Shown here one piece after another: positions 1-5,044 of a stretch of 5,044 bases of DNA. The translations under genes and the position numbers were made by a program. The DNA comes from Planctomycetota bacterium (GTDB lineage: Bacteria > Planctomycetota > Phycisphaerae > UBA1845 > PWPN01): assembly GCA_016209665.1 (NCBI GenBank), contig JACQVT010000015.1, positions 1 to 5,044 of the forward strand, in the 5' to 3' direction. Position 1 is the first letter of the stretch. Every line of letters starts with the position of its first letter. The notes below the pieces were generated by a model, which saw nothing but the letters and a program-made list of their open reading frames with translations, searched no databases and had not been told where the DNA came from.

Positions 1-8
1 AGCTTGGA

Positions 9-116
9 GCTTGTGGTTTGGAGTTCGTTGTTTTCTGACAACTGACAACTGACAACTGACAACTGACAACTGACAACTGACAACTGACCACTGACAACGA
101 ACTACAAACTACAAGC
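9..116. repeat. Heptamer tandem repeat between inverted arms
   Basis: Positions 35-97 are nine head-to-tail copies of the 7-bp unit CTGACAA. Eight are exact and the copy at 84-90 is CTGACCA. The block is flanked by 23-bp inverted arms at 9-31 and 94-116 that match at 21 of 23 positions, so a transcript could fold into a long stem with a loop of about 62 nt. The arms are themselves made of degenerate heptamers, for example CGAACTA and CAAACTA at 98-111. On the minus strand the element begins 7 bp after the yicC stop, so it would lie in the 3' untranslated end of that transcript. There is no U-tract, so a role as an intrinsic terminator is uncertain. Heptameric short tandem repeats are known from other bacteria, such as the STRR sequences of cyanobacteria. 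Confidence 0.93.
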
Positions 117-123
117 GGCAAAC

Positions 124-1002
124 TTACTCCACGTTCTGTACCTGCTCCTTCAGCCGGTCGATCGCCCCCTTGATCTCGATGATGTGGTGGGCGATGGTCG
201 AGTCGTTCGCCTTGCTGCCGATGGTGTTCGCCTCCCGCAGCAGCTCCTGGGCCAGAAAGTCGAGTTTGCGGCCGGCCTGCTCGTTGCCATCGCACAGGCG
301 GGCGAACTGGTCGAGGTGCGAGCCCAGCCGGGCCAGCTCCTCGTTGATGTCGCACCGCTCGGCGAAGACCGCCACCTCCCGCTTGAGGTCATCCAGCGTG
401 AGCTGCAGCTTGGACTCGTTGAGCAGCTCGTTGGTGCGCTGGAGCAACCGCTGGTGGTACTCCTGCACGACCAGCGGAGCCCGCTCGGCGATGACGGCCA
501 GATGCTCGCGAATCTTCCGGCACTGCTCCAGCAGGTCCTCGCGAATGGCCCGGCCCTCGGCCTGCCTCATGCCGATCAGGTGTCGGACCGCCTCTTCGGT
601 CAGCTCGGCGATGATCCGCCACTGCCGCTCCCGCTCCGCCTCGCTGATTTCCGGCGGCTGAACCACGCCGGGCAGGGCCAGGATCGCCGCCAGGTCGATC
701 TGGGTCGGGCCGGTCACGGACACTTGGCTCAACTGCGACACGTAGCTTTGCACCGCCGCCACGTTGATCTCCTGGGCGGCATCGGCCCGGCTGTCCCGCA
801 CCCGCAGCCCGTAGGTGATGCTGCCGCGGTCCAGCCGCTCCCGCAACACCCGCTCGACTTCACCCTCGAAGACCGACAGATGCTCCGGCAGCTTGATGCT
901 CGTCTTGAGATACCGATTGTTGAGGCTCTTGATCTCCAGCGCGTACGACACCCCGTCCTCGGTTCGCTGGGCCTCGCCGTAACCGGTCATGGACAGAATC
1001 AT
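124..1002 (-). CDS. yicC: YicC/YloC family endoribonuclease-like protein
   Basis: This encodes 292 residues, the usual length for the YicC/YloC family. The start gives MILSMTGYGEA, which matches the family's conserved N-terminus (typically M-x-x-SMTGYG), so the ATG at 1002 is well supported although its Shine-Dalgarno is weak (GGAG about 12 nt upstream). The N-terminal YicC domain covers roughly residues 2-155 and includes EIKSLNNRYL (23-32). The C-terminal DUF1732 domain covers roughly 208-292 and carries the signature GRKLDFLAQELLREANTIGS (244-263) followed by KANDS. The central part (about 120-200) is charged and probably helical. Members characterised in E. coli are endoribonucleases linked to stationary phase and small-RNA turnover; activity here is inferred from family membership. 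It lies 100 bp downstream of secG on the same strand. In many bacteria yicC is followed by gmk, but here only a repeat is visible before the window edge. Confidence 0.95.
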   Translation of the reverse strand: MILSMTGYGEAQRTEDGVSYALEIKSLNNRYLKTSIKLPEHLSVFEGEVERVLRERLDRGSITYGLRVRDSRADAAQEINVAAVQSYVSQLSQVSVTGPTQIDLAAILALPGVVQPPEISEAERERQWRIIAELTEEAVRHLIGMRQAEGRAIREDLLEQCRKIREHLAVIAERAPLVVQEYHQRLLQRTNELLNESKLQLTLDDLKREVAVFAERCDINEELARLGSHLDQFARLCDGNEQAGRKLDFLAQELLREANTIGSKANDSTIAHHIIEIKGAIDRLKEQVQNVE

Positions 1003-1102
1003 GTCGTCGTTGCGCTCCGAACCACCGCCTCGCGGCTCCGCTGGTGCGAGGGACCCTGGTTGCGCCCTGCCGCCCGGGATACTCTAACCCCGCGCCCTGC
1101 GG

Positions 1103-1474
1103 TCAGCCGGGTCGGGTGGCGGGCGGCGTCGCCGTGCCCGTCGGCGGCAACACGGGCTGATCGGGTCCTTCCGCGGGCGTCGGCTGGCCGGGTACCGCCG
1201 GCGTCGGCGCCGGCGGGCTTTCAATCTTGGTCTCGACGAACACGTAATTCCCCAGCACGGCCATCCCGATGAACGCCGCCGTCAGGCCGACCGTGATCCA
1301 CGTGAATACATCGCCCGTCTTGGCTCCAAACGCGCTGTGGCCGCCCGCCCCGCCGAACGCCCCCGCGAGCCCGCCGCCGCGGCCCTTCTGCACGAGGATC
1401 ACCAGGATCAGCAGAACGCAGATCAGTACCAGCAGCGTCGCCACGATGCCTTGCCAAACCGTCACCGCAACCAT
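1103..1474 (-). CDS. secG: Preprotein translocase subunit SecG
   Basis: SecG is the small accessory membrane subunit of the SecYEG protein-export channel. The product is 123 residues. A first membrane helix spans about residues 7-29 (rich in L, V and I, ending LVILVQ). The conserved glycine-rich cytosolic loop follows ([17 protein letters not shown], 29-45, then [10 protein letters not shown]), and a second helix spans about 57-80 ([20 protein letters not shown]). Two helices joined by a [12 protein letters not shown] loop are diagnostic of SecG. The tail from about residue 85 is proline-rich and lacks similarity to the core. The ATG at 1474 is chosen because AAGGA lies 7 nt upstream; the same frame stays open into tpiA, but that part is out-of-frame shadow. 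It is 56 bp downstream of tpiA, a pairing seen in many bacteria, and is probably cotranscribed with it. Confidence 0.95.
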   Translation of the reverse strand: MVAVTVWQGIVATLLVLICVLLILVILVQKGRGGGLAGAFGGAGGHSAFGAKTGDVFTWITVGLTAAFIGMAVLGNYVFVETKIESPPAPTPAVPGQPTPAEGPDQPVLPPTGTATPPATRPG

Positions 1475-1499
1475 TCGGTTTTCCTTCCGTTCGTACTTC

Positions 1500-1515
1500 C
1501 GGGGTGATGACCCCG
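1500..1515 (-). other. Small hairpin in the tpiA-secG spacer
   Basis: A perfect 6-bp inverted repeat, CGGGGT / ACCCCG, with a 4-nt loop lies between the tpiA stop and the secG ribosome-binding site. No U-tract follows, so it is not a standard terminator. It could mark an RNA processing point or insulate secG translation; this is inference. Confidence 0.4.
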
Positions 1516-1530
1516 CGGCTCCTTCTTTGC

Positions 1531-2292
1531 CTACTTCCGCGCAGCCAGGGCGCCCTCGATGATACCCAGGAAGTTCGCCGCCTTCAGGCTCGCCCCGCCC
1601 ACCAGGGCCCCGTCCACGTCGGGCTGACTCATCAGCTCGCGGGCAATGTCCGGTTTGACGCTCCCGCCGTACTGGATGGGGACCGCCGCCGCCACTGCCG
1701 CATTGTAGATCTTTGCGATCTCGGACCGGCAGCAGGCGTGGGCTTCCTGGGCCTGGGCCGGCGTCGCCGTCTTGCCCGTGCCGATCGCCCAGACCGGCTC
1801 GTAGGCGATCGTGACGTGGTCCAGACTCACGTCCGGGCCGCAAACCTCCCGCAGGTGCCGGCTGATCACCGCCTCGGTCCGGCCCGCCTCGCGCTCGGTG
1901 AGCGTCTCGCCGATGCAGTAGATGACCTTCAGGCCGGCTCCCAGGGCGGCCACAACCTTCTTCTTCAGCAGTTCGCCCGCCTCGCCGAAATACTGCCGCC
2001 GCTCGCTGTGTCCGATGATCACCGTATCGCAGCCCGCGTCTTTCAGCATCGGCGGGGAGATCTCGCCCGTGAAGGCGCCCTTGGCCTCGAAGTGGCAGTT
2101 CTGGGCCCCCAGGCCGATCCTCGTGCCCTTCAGCAACTCCGCCAGCGCCACCAGCATATAGAACGGCGGACACACCGCCACGTCGATCTGAGCCTCCGCC
2201 GCCAGGCCCTTCTTGAGCCCTTCCACCAGGGCCTTGGCCTCGGCGAGGTTCAAGTTCATCTTCCAGTTGCCGGCCACGTACAGCCTTCGCAT
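1531..2292 (-). CDS. tpiA: Triosephosphate isomerase
   Basis: This cytosolic glycolytic enzyme interconverts dihydroxyacetone phosphate and glyceraldehyde 3-phosphate. The product is 253 residues, the normal length for the single TIM-barrel domain. All catalytic landmarks are present: Lys11 in NWKMN (9-13), the electrophile His95 in IIGHSERR (92-99), the base Glu165 in [11 protein letters not shown] (163-173), the flexible loop 6 just after it, and the phosphate-binding elements [10 protein letters not shown] (206-215) and ALVGGASL (229-236). The ATG at 2292 has GGGAG 6 nt upstream and gives the expected short N-terminus. secG follows after 56 bp, and pheA ends 82 bp upstream. Nothing suggests truncation or altered activity. 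Confidence 0.98.
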   Translation of the reverse strand: MRRLYVAGNWKMNLNLAEAKALVEGLKKGLAAEAQIDVAVCPPFYMLVALAELLKGTRIGLGAQNCHFEAKGAFTGEISPPMLKDAGCDTVIIGHSERRQYFGEAGELLKKKVVAALGAGLKVIYCIGETLTEREAGRTEAVISRHLREVCGPDVSLDHVTIAYEPVWAIGTGKTATPAQAQEAHACCRSEIAKIYNAAVAAAVPIQYGGSVKPDIARELMSQPDVDGALVGGASLKAANFLGIIEGALAARK

Positions 2293-2298
2293 GTCTTA

Positions 2299-2303
2299 CT
2301 CCC
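2299..2303 (-). promoter_or_regulatory. Ribosome-binding site of tpiA
   Basis: The minus strand reads GGGAG, then six bases, then the tpiA ATG. This is the clearest Shine-Dalgarno in the minus-strand block, and it fixes the start at 2292. Confidence 0.75.
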
Positions 2304-2341
2304 GGTTGCGTTCGCCCGATCAGCGCCCAGCCCCCTCGCTG

Positions 2342-2376
2342 GCTGATAGCTTACAGCAGATAGCTGACAGCTCCTC
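2342..2376. repeat. Degenerate heptamer block at the pheA stop
   Basis: Five consecutive 7-bp units read GCTGATA, GCTTACA, GCAGATA, GCTGACA and GCTCCTC, with consensus near GCTGAYA. The last unit overlaps the pheA stop codon (TGA, complement of 2375-2377). On the minus strand the block forms the start of the pheA 3' untranslated region and lies between pheA and tpiA. A short inverted repeat, CCAGC / GCTGG (2327-2331 / 2338-2342), borders it. The period and position match the repeat after yicC, but the unit sequence differs. Confidence 0.7.
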
Positions 2377-3445
2377 ACTCCACTTCCGTCGCCCGCGGGT
2401 ACGATCCCAGCACGTTCAGCCGCAGGCAGTGCTTGCGGGCTTCGGTGATCCCCGCCTGCACGTGCGGTTCGTGCTGGTGTCCCTTCACGTCCACGAAGAA
2501 GTAATACTCCCAGTTGCGCTTTTTGCTGGGCCGGGACTCGATGAACGACATGTTCACGCCCGACTCCCGCAGGGCCAGCAGCACGTTGACCAGGGCCCCC
2601 GGCTCATCTTTGGTCGTGAAGGCGACCGAGGTCTTGTCGTCGCCGCTGCGGCCCGCCGGCTTGCGGCCGATCACGAAGAACCGCGTCACGTTGTGCGTCA
2701 CGTCCTCAACGTGCTCGCACACGAGCTTCAACCCGTACAGCTCCGCCGCCAGCGTGCTGCCGATGGCCCCCGAGCCCGACTCGTCTCGGGCCCTCTCCGC
2801 GGCGGCGCTGGTGCTGGCCACCGGGATCGTTTTGCCGGCCAGGTTCGTCTCACCCAGCCACCGCTGACACTGGGCGAAGACCTCCGGCTTGCTGTAGACC
2901 CGCTCCACCTGCTCCAGCGGGCACATCGCCAGCAGGTTGTGGTGGATCGCCCGGTTGATTTCCGCACAAATCTGCACGTCGGTCTCGAACAGGGCGTCCA
3001 GCGTGTCGATCACGCCGCCGCCCACGCTGTTCTCAATCGGCACCACGCCGAAGTCCGCGTGCCCCCGCGAGACCTCGTCGAATACGCTGCGGATCTGCAT
3101 CACCGGCTCGTACTCGACCGACTGGCCGAACTTGCCCACCGCCGCTAAGTGCGAGAAGCTGCCCTGCGGCCCCAGGTAGGCGATCCGCAAAGGCTTCTCC
3201 AGGGCAAAAGAGCCGCTCATCAGCTCGCGGTAGATCGCCACCAGCGTCCGGTCGGGCAGCGGCCCTTTGTTGGCGGCCTTGATCTTCTCGAAGACCAGCT
3301 TCTCCCGCTCGGGCGCGTAGATCGGCGAGCCGTCGGCGTTCTTCAGCTTGCCGACCTCAACCACGATCTCCGCCCGCCGGTTGAGCAGCACCACCAGCTC
3401 GCGGTCGATCTCGTCGATCTGTTTGCGCAGCTCTTCGAGCGTCAT
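2375..3445 (-). CDS. pheA: Bifunctional chorismate mutase / prephenate dehydratase (P-protein)
   Basis: This enzyme converts chorismate to prephenate and then to phenylpyruvate in phenylalanine synthesis. From the ATG at 3445 the product is 356 residues, typical for a P-protein. Domains in order: AroQ-type chorismate mutase (about 1-85, with LRKQIDEIDRELVVLLNRRA, then PIYAPERE); prephenate dehydratase (about 87-261, with AYLGPQGSFSH at 89-99, VVPIENSVGG at 134-143, and the catalytic Thr-Arg-Phe motif in NVTRFFVIG at 252-260); and a C-terminal ACT domain (about 271-350). The ACT domain keeps both phenylalanine-binding motifs, GALV (283-286) and ESRP (303-306), so feedback inhibition by phenylalanine is expected. 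An in-frame ATG at 3466 would add seven residues, but it lacks a Shine-Dalgarno and borders a GC hairpin repeat. The ATG at 3445 has AGGA 4 nt upstream and starts at the usual mutase N-terminus. Confidence 0.96.
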   Translation of the reverse strand: MTLEELRKQIDEIDRELVVLLNRRAEIVVEVGKLKNADGSPIYAPEREKLVFEKIKAANKGPLPDRTLVAIYRELMSGSFALEKPLRIAYLGPQGSFSHLAAVGKFGQSVEYEPVMQIRSVFDEVSRGHADFGVVPIENSVGGGVIDTLDALFETDVQICAEINRAIHHNLLAMCPLEQVERVYSKPEVFAQCQRWLGETNLAGKTIPVASTSAAAERARDESGSGAIGSTLAAELYGLKLVCEHVEDVTHNVTRFFVIGRKPAGRSGDDKTSVAFTTKDEPGALVNVLLALRESGVNMSFIESRPSKKRNWEYYFFVDVKGHQHEPHVQAGITEARKHCLRLNVLGSYPRATEVE

Positions 3446-3471
3446 GCGTTCCTGCAAGACCAGCATTGGGG

Positions 3472-3511
3472 GGCGGGCATCCTGCCCGCCTTCCGCCTGG
3501 AAGCCCCAGGC
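3472..3511. repeat. Double GC-rich hairpin just upstream of pheA
   Basis: There are two adjacent perfect inverted repeats. GGCGGGCA / TGCCCGCC (3472-3479 / 3483-3490) has a 3-nt loop, and GCCTGG / CCAGGC (3495-3500 / 3506-3511) has a 5-nt loop. The pair looks like a compact palindromic intergenic element, of the kind that is often dispersed in GC-rich genomes, placed 27 bp before the chosen pheA start. No second copy is present in this window, so its repetitive nature is inferred from its form. Confidence 0.6.
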
Positions 3512-3631
3512 CCGGGTAACCTCCAGCCCGAACCGCGACCGTCAGGTCATGGACTCGATTGGGCGAGGAGCGGTTTTTCCGATGACAACCCTCAAGCAGG
3601 CCGCCGCTGCCGTGGGCAGACCGCTACCAGC

Positions 3632-3649
3632 GGGCTCCAAATCGAGCCC
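3632..3649. promoter_or_regulatory. Inverted repeat near the possible pheA transcription start
   Basis: GGGCTC / GAGCCC is a perfect 6-bp inverted repeat with a 6-nt spacer. It falls just downstream of the candidate minus-strand -10 box, so it would either cap the pheA mRNA with a hairpin or serve as an operator. Function is unproven. Confidence 0.3.
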
Positions 3650-3652
3650 TGT

Positions 3653-3681
3653 ATAGTACCCTGCTCCCAGGGCGGACGCAA
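3653..3681 (-). promoter_or_regulatory. Candidate promoter for pheA and downstream genes
   Basis: On the minus strand, TTGCGT (3676-3681) and TACTAT (3653-3658) are separated by exactly 17 bp, in the 254 bp between the hydrolase stop and the pheA start. The -10 matches the sigma-70 consensus at four of six bases and the -35 at three of six, so this is weak. It would give a leader of about 200 nt. I saw no phenylalanine-rich leader peptide and no T-box motif in that leader. Confidence 0.25.
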
Positions 3682-3699
3682 AACTCACAGTCCAGCCGT

Positions 3700-4425
3700 T
3701 CACGGGCCGGGCTTTTGACCGGCTCCGACCGCCAGTGACGGACTTCCGGCGACCTGGGAGGCCGGAGCCGCCGCCTCAAGGCATGCCAGGACAGCATCCG
3801 CAACGTCCCGCCGGTACATGATGAACGTATGGCGACCGCGAACCGTGATATGGGCGATCTCGCCCGGCAGATGCGTGGTCGGCAGGGGGCATTTGGCATC
3901 GCGGGCCGCCGCAATAACGGCAATCCGCACCGCCGGCACACCCGTCCCAGTCTCCCCCGGCCCATTCTCACTTCTCACGTCGTACCTCTCACTTCCCAAC
4001 CGGTTGACGAAGCTGTCCGGGGCGTCCGACAGTTGCCGCAGGGCGGGGGCCAGCCAGCCCAGCCAGGGGCCTAACCGCCGGGCCCAGGCCGAGCCGCGGT
4101 TCGGCGGGGCCAACATCACGACCCGGCCCAGTTTGGCCGGGACGCCCAGCGTCAGGGCATGTCGCAAAATGATGCCGCCCAGGCTGTGCGTCACCACGTG
4201 GAATGTGCGGACGGCAGGATCGGCGTCATGAACGGCCAGCCGCTCGCGGCAGTCCCGACCGAGATCCTGGATCGTCCACCACAGACTCGGGTACGTCCAT
4301 GCAACCGTGCGGTAACCGGCCCTCTCGAGCCGCCGCCGCAACCGCCGCCAGCATCCCGCCCTACGTAGCAAACCATGCAGCAGAACAACCAGTTCCGATT
4401 CGATAGGGTCCGTGTGGTTGCTCAT
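3700..4425 (-). CDS. Alpha/beta hydrolase, putative lipase/esterase
   Basis: The product is 241 residues from the ATG at 4425. It shows an alpha/beta-hydrolase fold in order: first strand and oxyanion region LVVLLHGLL (12-20), nucleophile elbow THSLGG (79-84, Ser81), a strand RVVMLAPPNRGS (101-112) of the kind typical of lipase-like members, Asp176 in RDAKCPL as the likely acid, and His199 in GRHTFIM as the catalytic His. The phrase THLPG (184-188) before the His region is also usual in this group. There is no signal peptide, so a cytosolic enzyme is likely; the substrate cannot be told. Residues about 142-154 are encoded by a heptamer repeat block and may be a recent in-frame addition. The frame is open upstream to 4848, but that part has no family similarity and crosses the oppositely oriented GTPase gene. 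The start is moderately sure, since there is no good Shine-Dalgarno. Confidence 0.85.
   Translation of the reverse strand: MSNHTDPIESELVVLLHGLLRRAGCWRRLRRRLERAGYRTVAWTYPSLWWTIQDLGRDCRERLAVHDADPAVRTFHVVTHSLGGIILRHALTLGVPAKLGRVVMLAPPNRGSAWARRLGPWLGWLAPALRQLSDAPDSFVNRLGSERYDVRSENGPGETGTGVPAVRIAVIAAARDAKCPLPTTHLPGEIAHITVRGRHTFIMYRRDVADAVLACLEAAAPASQVAGSPSLAVGAGQKPGP
3966..4000. repeat. Heptamer block inside the hydrolase gene
   Basis: Five 7-bp steps read TCTCACT, TCTCACG, TCGTACC, TCTCACT and TCCCAAC on the plus strand (AGTGAGA-type on the coding strand). They lie wholly inside the coding region and encode part of a stretch reading SERYDVRSENG, between the predicted lid region and the strand that leads to the catalytic Asp. 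The composition is unlike the flanking GC-rich codons. Confidence 0.55.
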
Positions 4426-4474
4426 ACGACGAATGCCGGTACCTCGCACGCCCGCGATCGTATCCGGGCCGGCC

Positions 4475-4502
4475 TTGTTCCCCAAGGCAATCTCAATACA
4501 AT
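4475..4502 (+). promoter_or_regulatory. Candidate promoter for the EF-G-like gene
   Basis: TTGTTC (4475-4480) and TACAAT (4497-4502) are 16 bp apart. The -10 matches the sigma-70 consensus at five of six bases, the -35 at three. The boxes lie in the only AT-richer pocket of the 226-bp divergent intergenic region and would give a leader of about 140 nt. Confidence 0.35.
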
Positions 4503-4514
4503 AACGGTTCTCTG

Positions 4515-4526
4515 CCGGTCGACCGG
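4515..4526. promoter_or_regulatory. Perfect 12-bp palindrome, possible operator
   Basis: CCGGTCGACCGG is its own reverse complement and begins 13 bp after the candidate -10 box, a position suited to a repressor site. Its first nine bases recur as a direct repeat at 4583-4591. Short GC-rich palindromes also occur by chance in such DNA, so this is tentative. Confidence 0.25.
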
Positions 4527-4557
4527 ACGCGGCGGGGGAAGGACGCCACCGGCCATT

Positions 4558-4619
4558 CGCCGCGGAGCGGATACCTGTAACTCCGGTCGACATCGACAGT
4601 TCCATCGCCTTCCGCGGCG
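4558..4619 (+). other. Inverted repeat in the EF-G-like leader
   Basis: CGCCGCGGA (4558-4566) and TCCGCGGCG (4611-4619) are perfect complements separated by 44 nt, and flanking G-U pairs could extend the stem. It ends 32 nt before the start codon and could fold in the mRNA leader. It matches no riboswitch that I recognise. Confidence 0.3.
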
Positions 4620-4638
4620 GCGGATGCGGGCACCACTG

Positions 4639-4642
4639 GGAG
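4639..4642 (+). promoter_or_regulatory. Ribosome-binding site of the EF-G-like gene
   Basis: GGAG lies nine bases before the ATG at 4652. Together with the homology beginning at residue 8 or so, this fixes the start. Confidence 0.6.
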
Positions 4643-4651
4643 ACGAAGATT

Positions 4652-5044
4652 ATGCCTGGGTACAGCACGGCGGACATCCGTAACATCGCCCTCGTCGGCC
4701 ACCAGTCGTCCGGCAAGACCTCGCTCGCGGACGCAATCCTGCACGTCACCGGCACCACGAACCGCCTGGGGGACGTCAACGCCAAGTCCAGCCACCTGGA
4801 CTTCATCGAGGAGGAGAAGACGCGGGGCTGCTCGATCGACTCGGCCATTATTCACGTGAAGGTCAAGGGCAAGGAAGTCAACGTCATCGACACGCCCGGC
4901 GCGCCGGACTTCATCGGGCCGGCGACGGCGGCCCTGGTGGGCGTCGAGACCGCGGTCTGCCTGATCTCGGCCACGGCCGGCATCGAGGTCAACACCCGCC
5001 GGATGATGGAACGAGCCAAGGAATACGGCCTGGGCCGGATCATC
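4652..5044 (+). CDS. EF-G-like translational GTPase (FusA2 type), N-terminal part
   Basis: The gene runs off the window; 131 codons are visible. They form most of a translation-factor G domain: P-loop GHQSSGKT (16-23), the switch I segment EEEKTRGCSI (53-62, where canonical EF-G has a RGITI-type sequence), G3 DTPGAPDF (80-87), and GIEVNTRRMMERAKEYGLGR (110-129), whose spacing and sequence fit EF-G rather than EF-Tu. Two key places differ from canonical EF-G: the switch I Thr is Ser61, and the catalytic His after DTPG is Ala84. EF-G-like paralogues (EF-G-2/FusA2) also vary after DTPG, often with Tyr. The protein is therefore likely an auxiliary GTPase acting on or near the ribosome rather than the main translocase. 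It is divergent from the hydrolase gene. The NKxD motif and domains II-V lie beyond the window. Confidence 0.9.
   Translation, partial: MPGYSTADIRNIALVGHQSSGKTSLADAILHVTGTTNRLGDVNAKSSHLDFIEEEKTRGCSIDSAIIHVKVKGKEVNVIDTPGAPDFIGPATAALVGVETAVCLISATAGIEVNTRRMMERAKEYGLGRII

Noticed and set aside
35..97. CRISPR array
   Set aside because: The 7-bp units abut each other with no spacers and no cas gene is present.
184..1272. Long plus-strand open frame opposite yicC
   Set aside because: It is antisense to a clear YicC gene, rich in Arg, Leu, Gln and Pro as expected from the complement of GC-rich codons, and has no recognisable domain.
1103..2173. A 356-residue minus-strand frame joining secG to sequence inside tpiA
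   Set aside because: Only the last 123 residues look like a protein. The upstream part is tpiA read in the wrong frame, and a good ribosome-binding site precedes the SecG ATG.
1504..2346. Plus-strand open frame opposite tpiA
   Set aside because: Triosephosphate isomerase on the minus strand explains this DNA fully, so the frame is a GC-driven shadow.
2213..3148. Plus-strand open frame opposite pheA
   Set aside because: The ACT and dehydratase domains of pheA account for the sequence. The plus frame is His-, Arg- and Leu-rich with no family features.
3446..3646. Phenylalanine attenuator or T-box ahead of pheA
   Set aside because: I found no Phe-rich leader peptide, no T-box motif and no terminator with a U-tract in the minus-strand leader.
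4426..4848. N-terminal extension of the hydrolase to 382 residues
   Set aside because: It would overlap the divergent GTPase gene, has no family similarity, and the alpha/beta-hydrolase fold begins just after the ATG at 4425.
1..5044. Defence island, prophage or novel multi-gene system
   Set aside because: All six genes belong to recognisable families, mostly housekeeping, and there is no integrase, transposase, tRNA or attachment-site signal.

Overview
The window is GC-rich bacterial chromosome. It carries five genes on the minus strand and the first part of a sixth on the plus strand. Dense GC-biased codons, short spacers, a tpiA-secG pair, an EF-G-like GTPase whose G3 motif is not DTPGH, and low-complexity heptamer and GC-hairpin repeats between genes all suggest a planctomycete or other PVC-type bacterium. 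That assignment is inference; no rRNA or other taxonomic marker is present.

Layout in coordinate order: a tandem heptamer repeat between near-perfect inverted arms (9-116); yicC, an RNase/stress-family protein (124-1002, minus); secG, a translocon subunit (1103-1474, minus); tpiA, triosephosphate isomerase (1531-2292, minus); a second, degenerate heptamer block (2342-2376) at the pheA stop; pheA, chorismate mutase/prephenate dehydratase (2375-3445, minus); a pheA upstream region with GC hairpins and a possible promoter (3446-3699); an alpha/beta hydrolase of the lipase type (3700-4425, minus); a divergent intergenic region (4426-4651); and an EF-G-like translational GTPase (4652 to beyond the window end, plus).

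Transcription of the minus-strand block runs hydrolase, pheA, tpiA, secG, yicC. Spacers of 56 to 100 bp make tpiA-secG-yicC a plausible operon, perhaps with pheA upstream. The genes are mostly housekeeping: glycolysis, protein export, RNA metabolism and phenylalanine synthesis. I found no phage, transposase, CRISPR, toxin or defence system.

The least ordinary signal is a set of period-7 repeats at three separate loci. One follows yicC, one sits at the pheA stop, and one lies in frame inside the hydrolase. The unit sequence differs at each locus. The other notable point is the EF-G-like protein, in which the position normally held by the catalytic His after DTPG is Ala.
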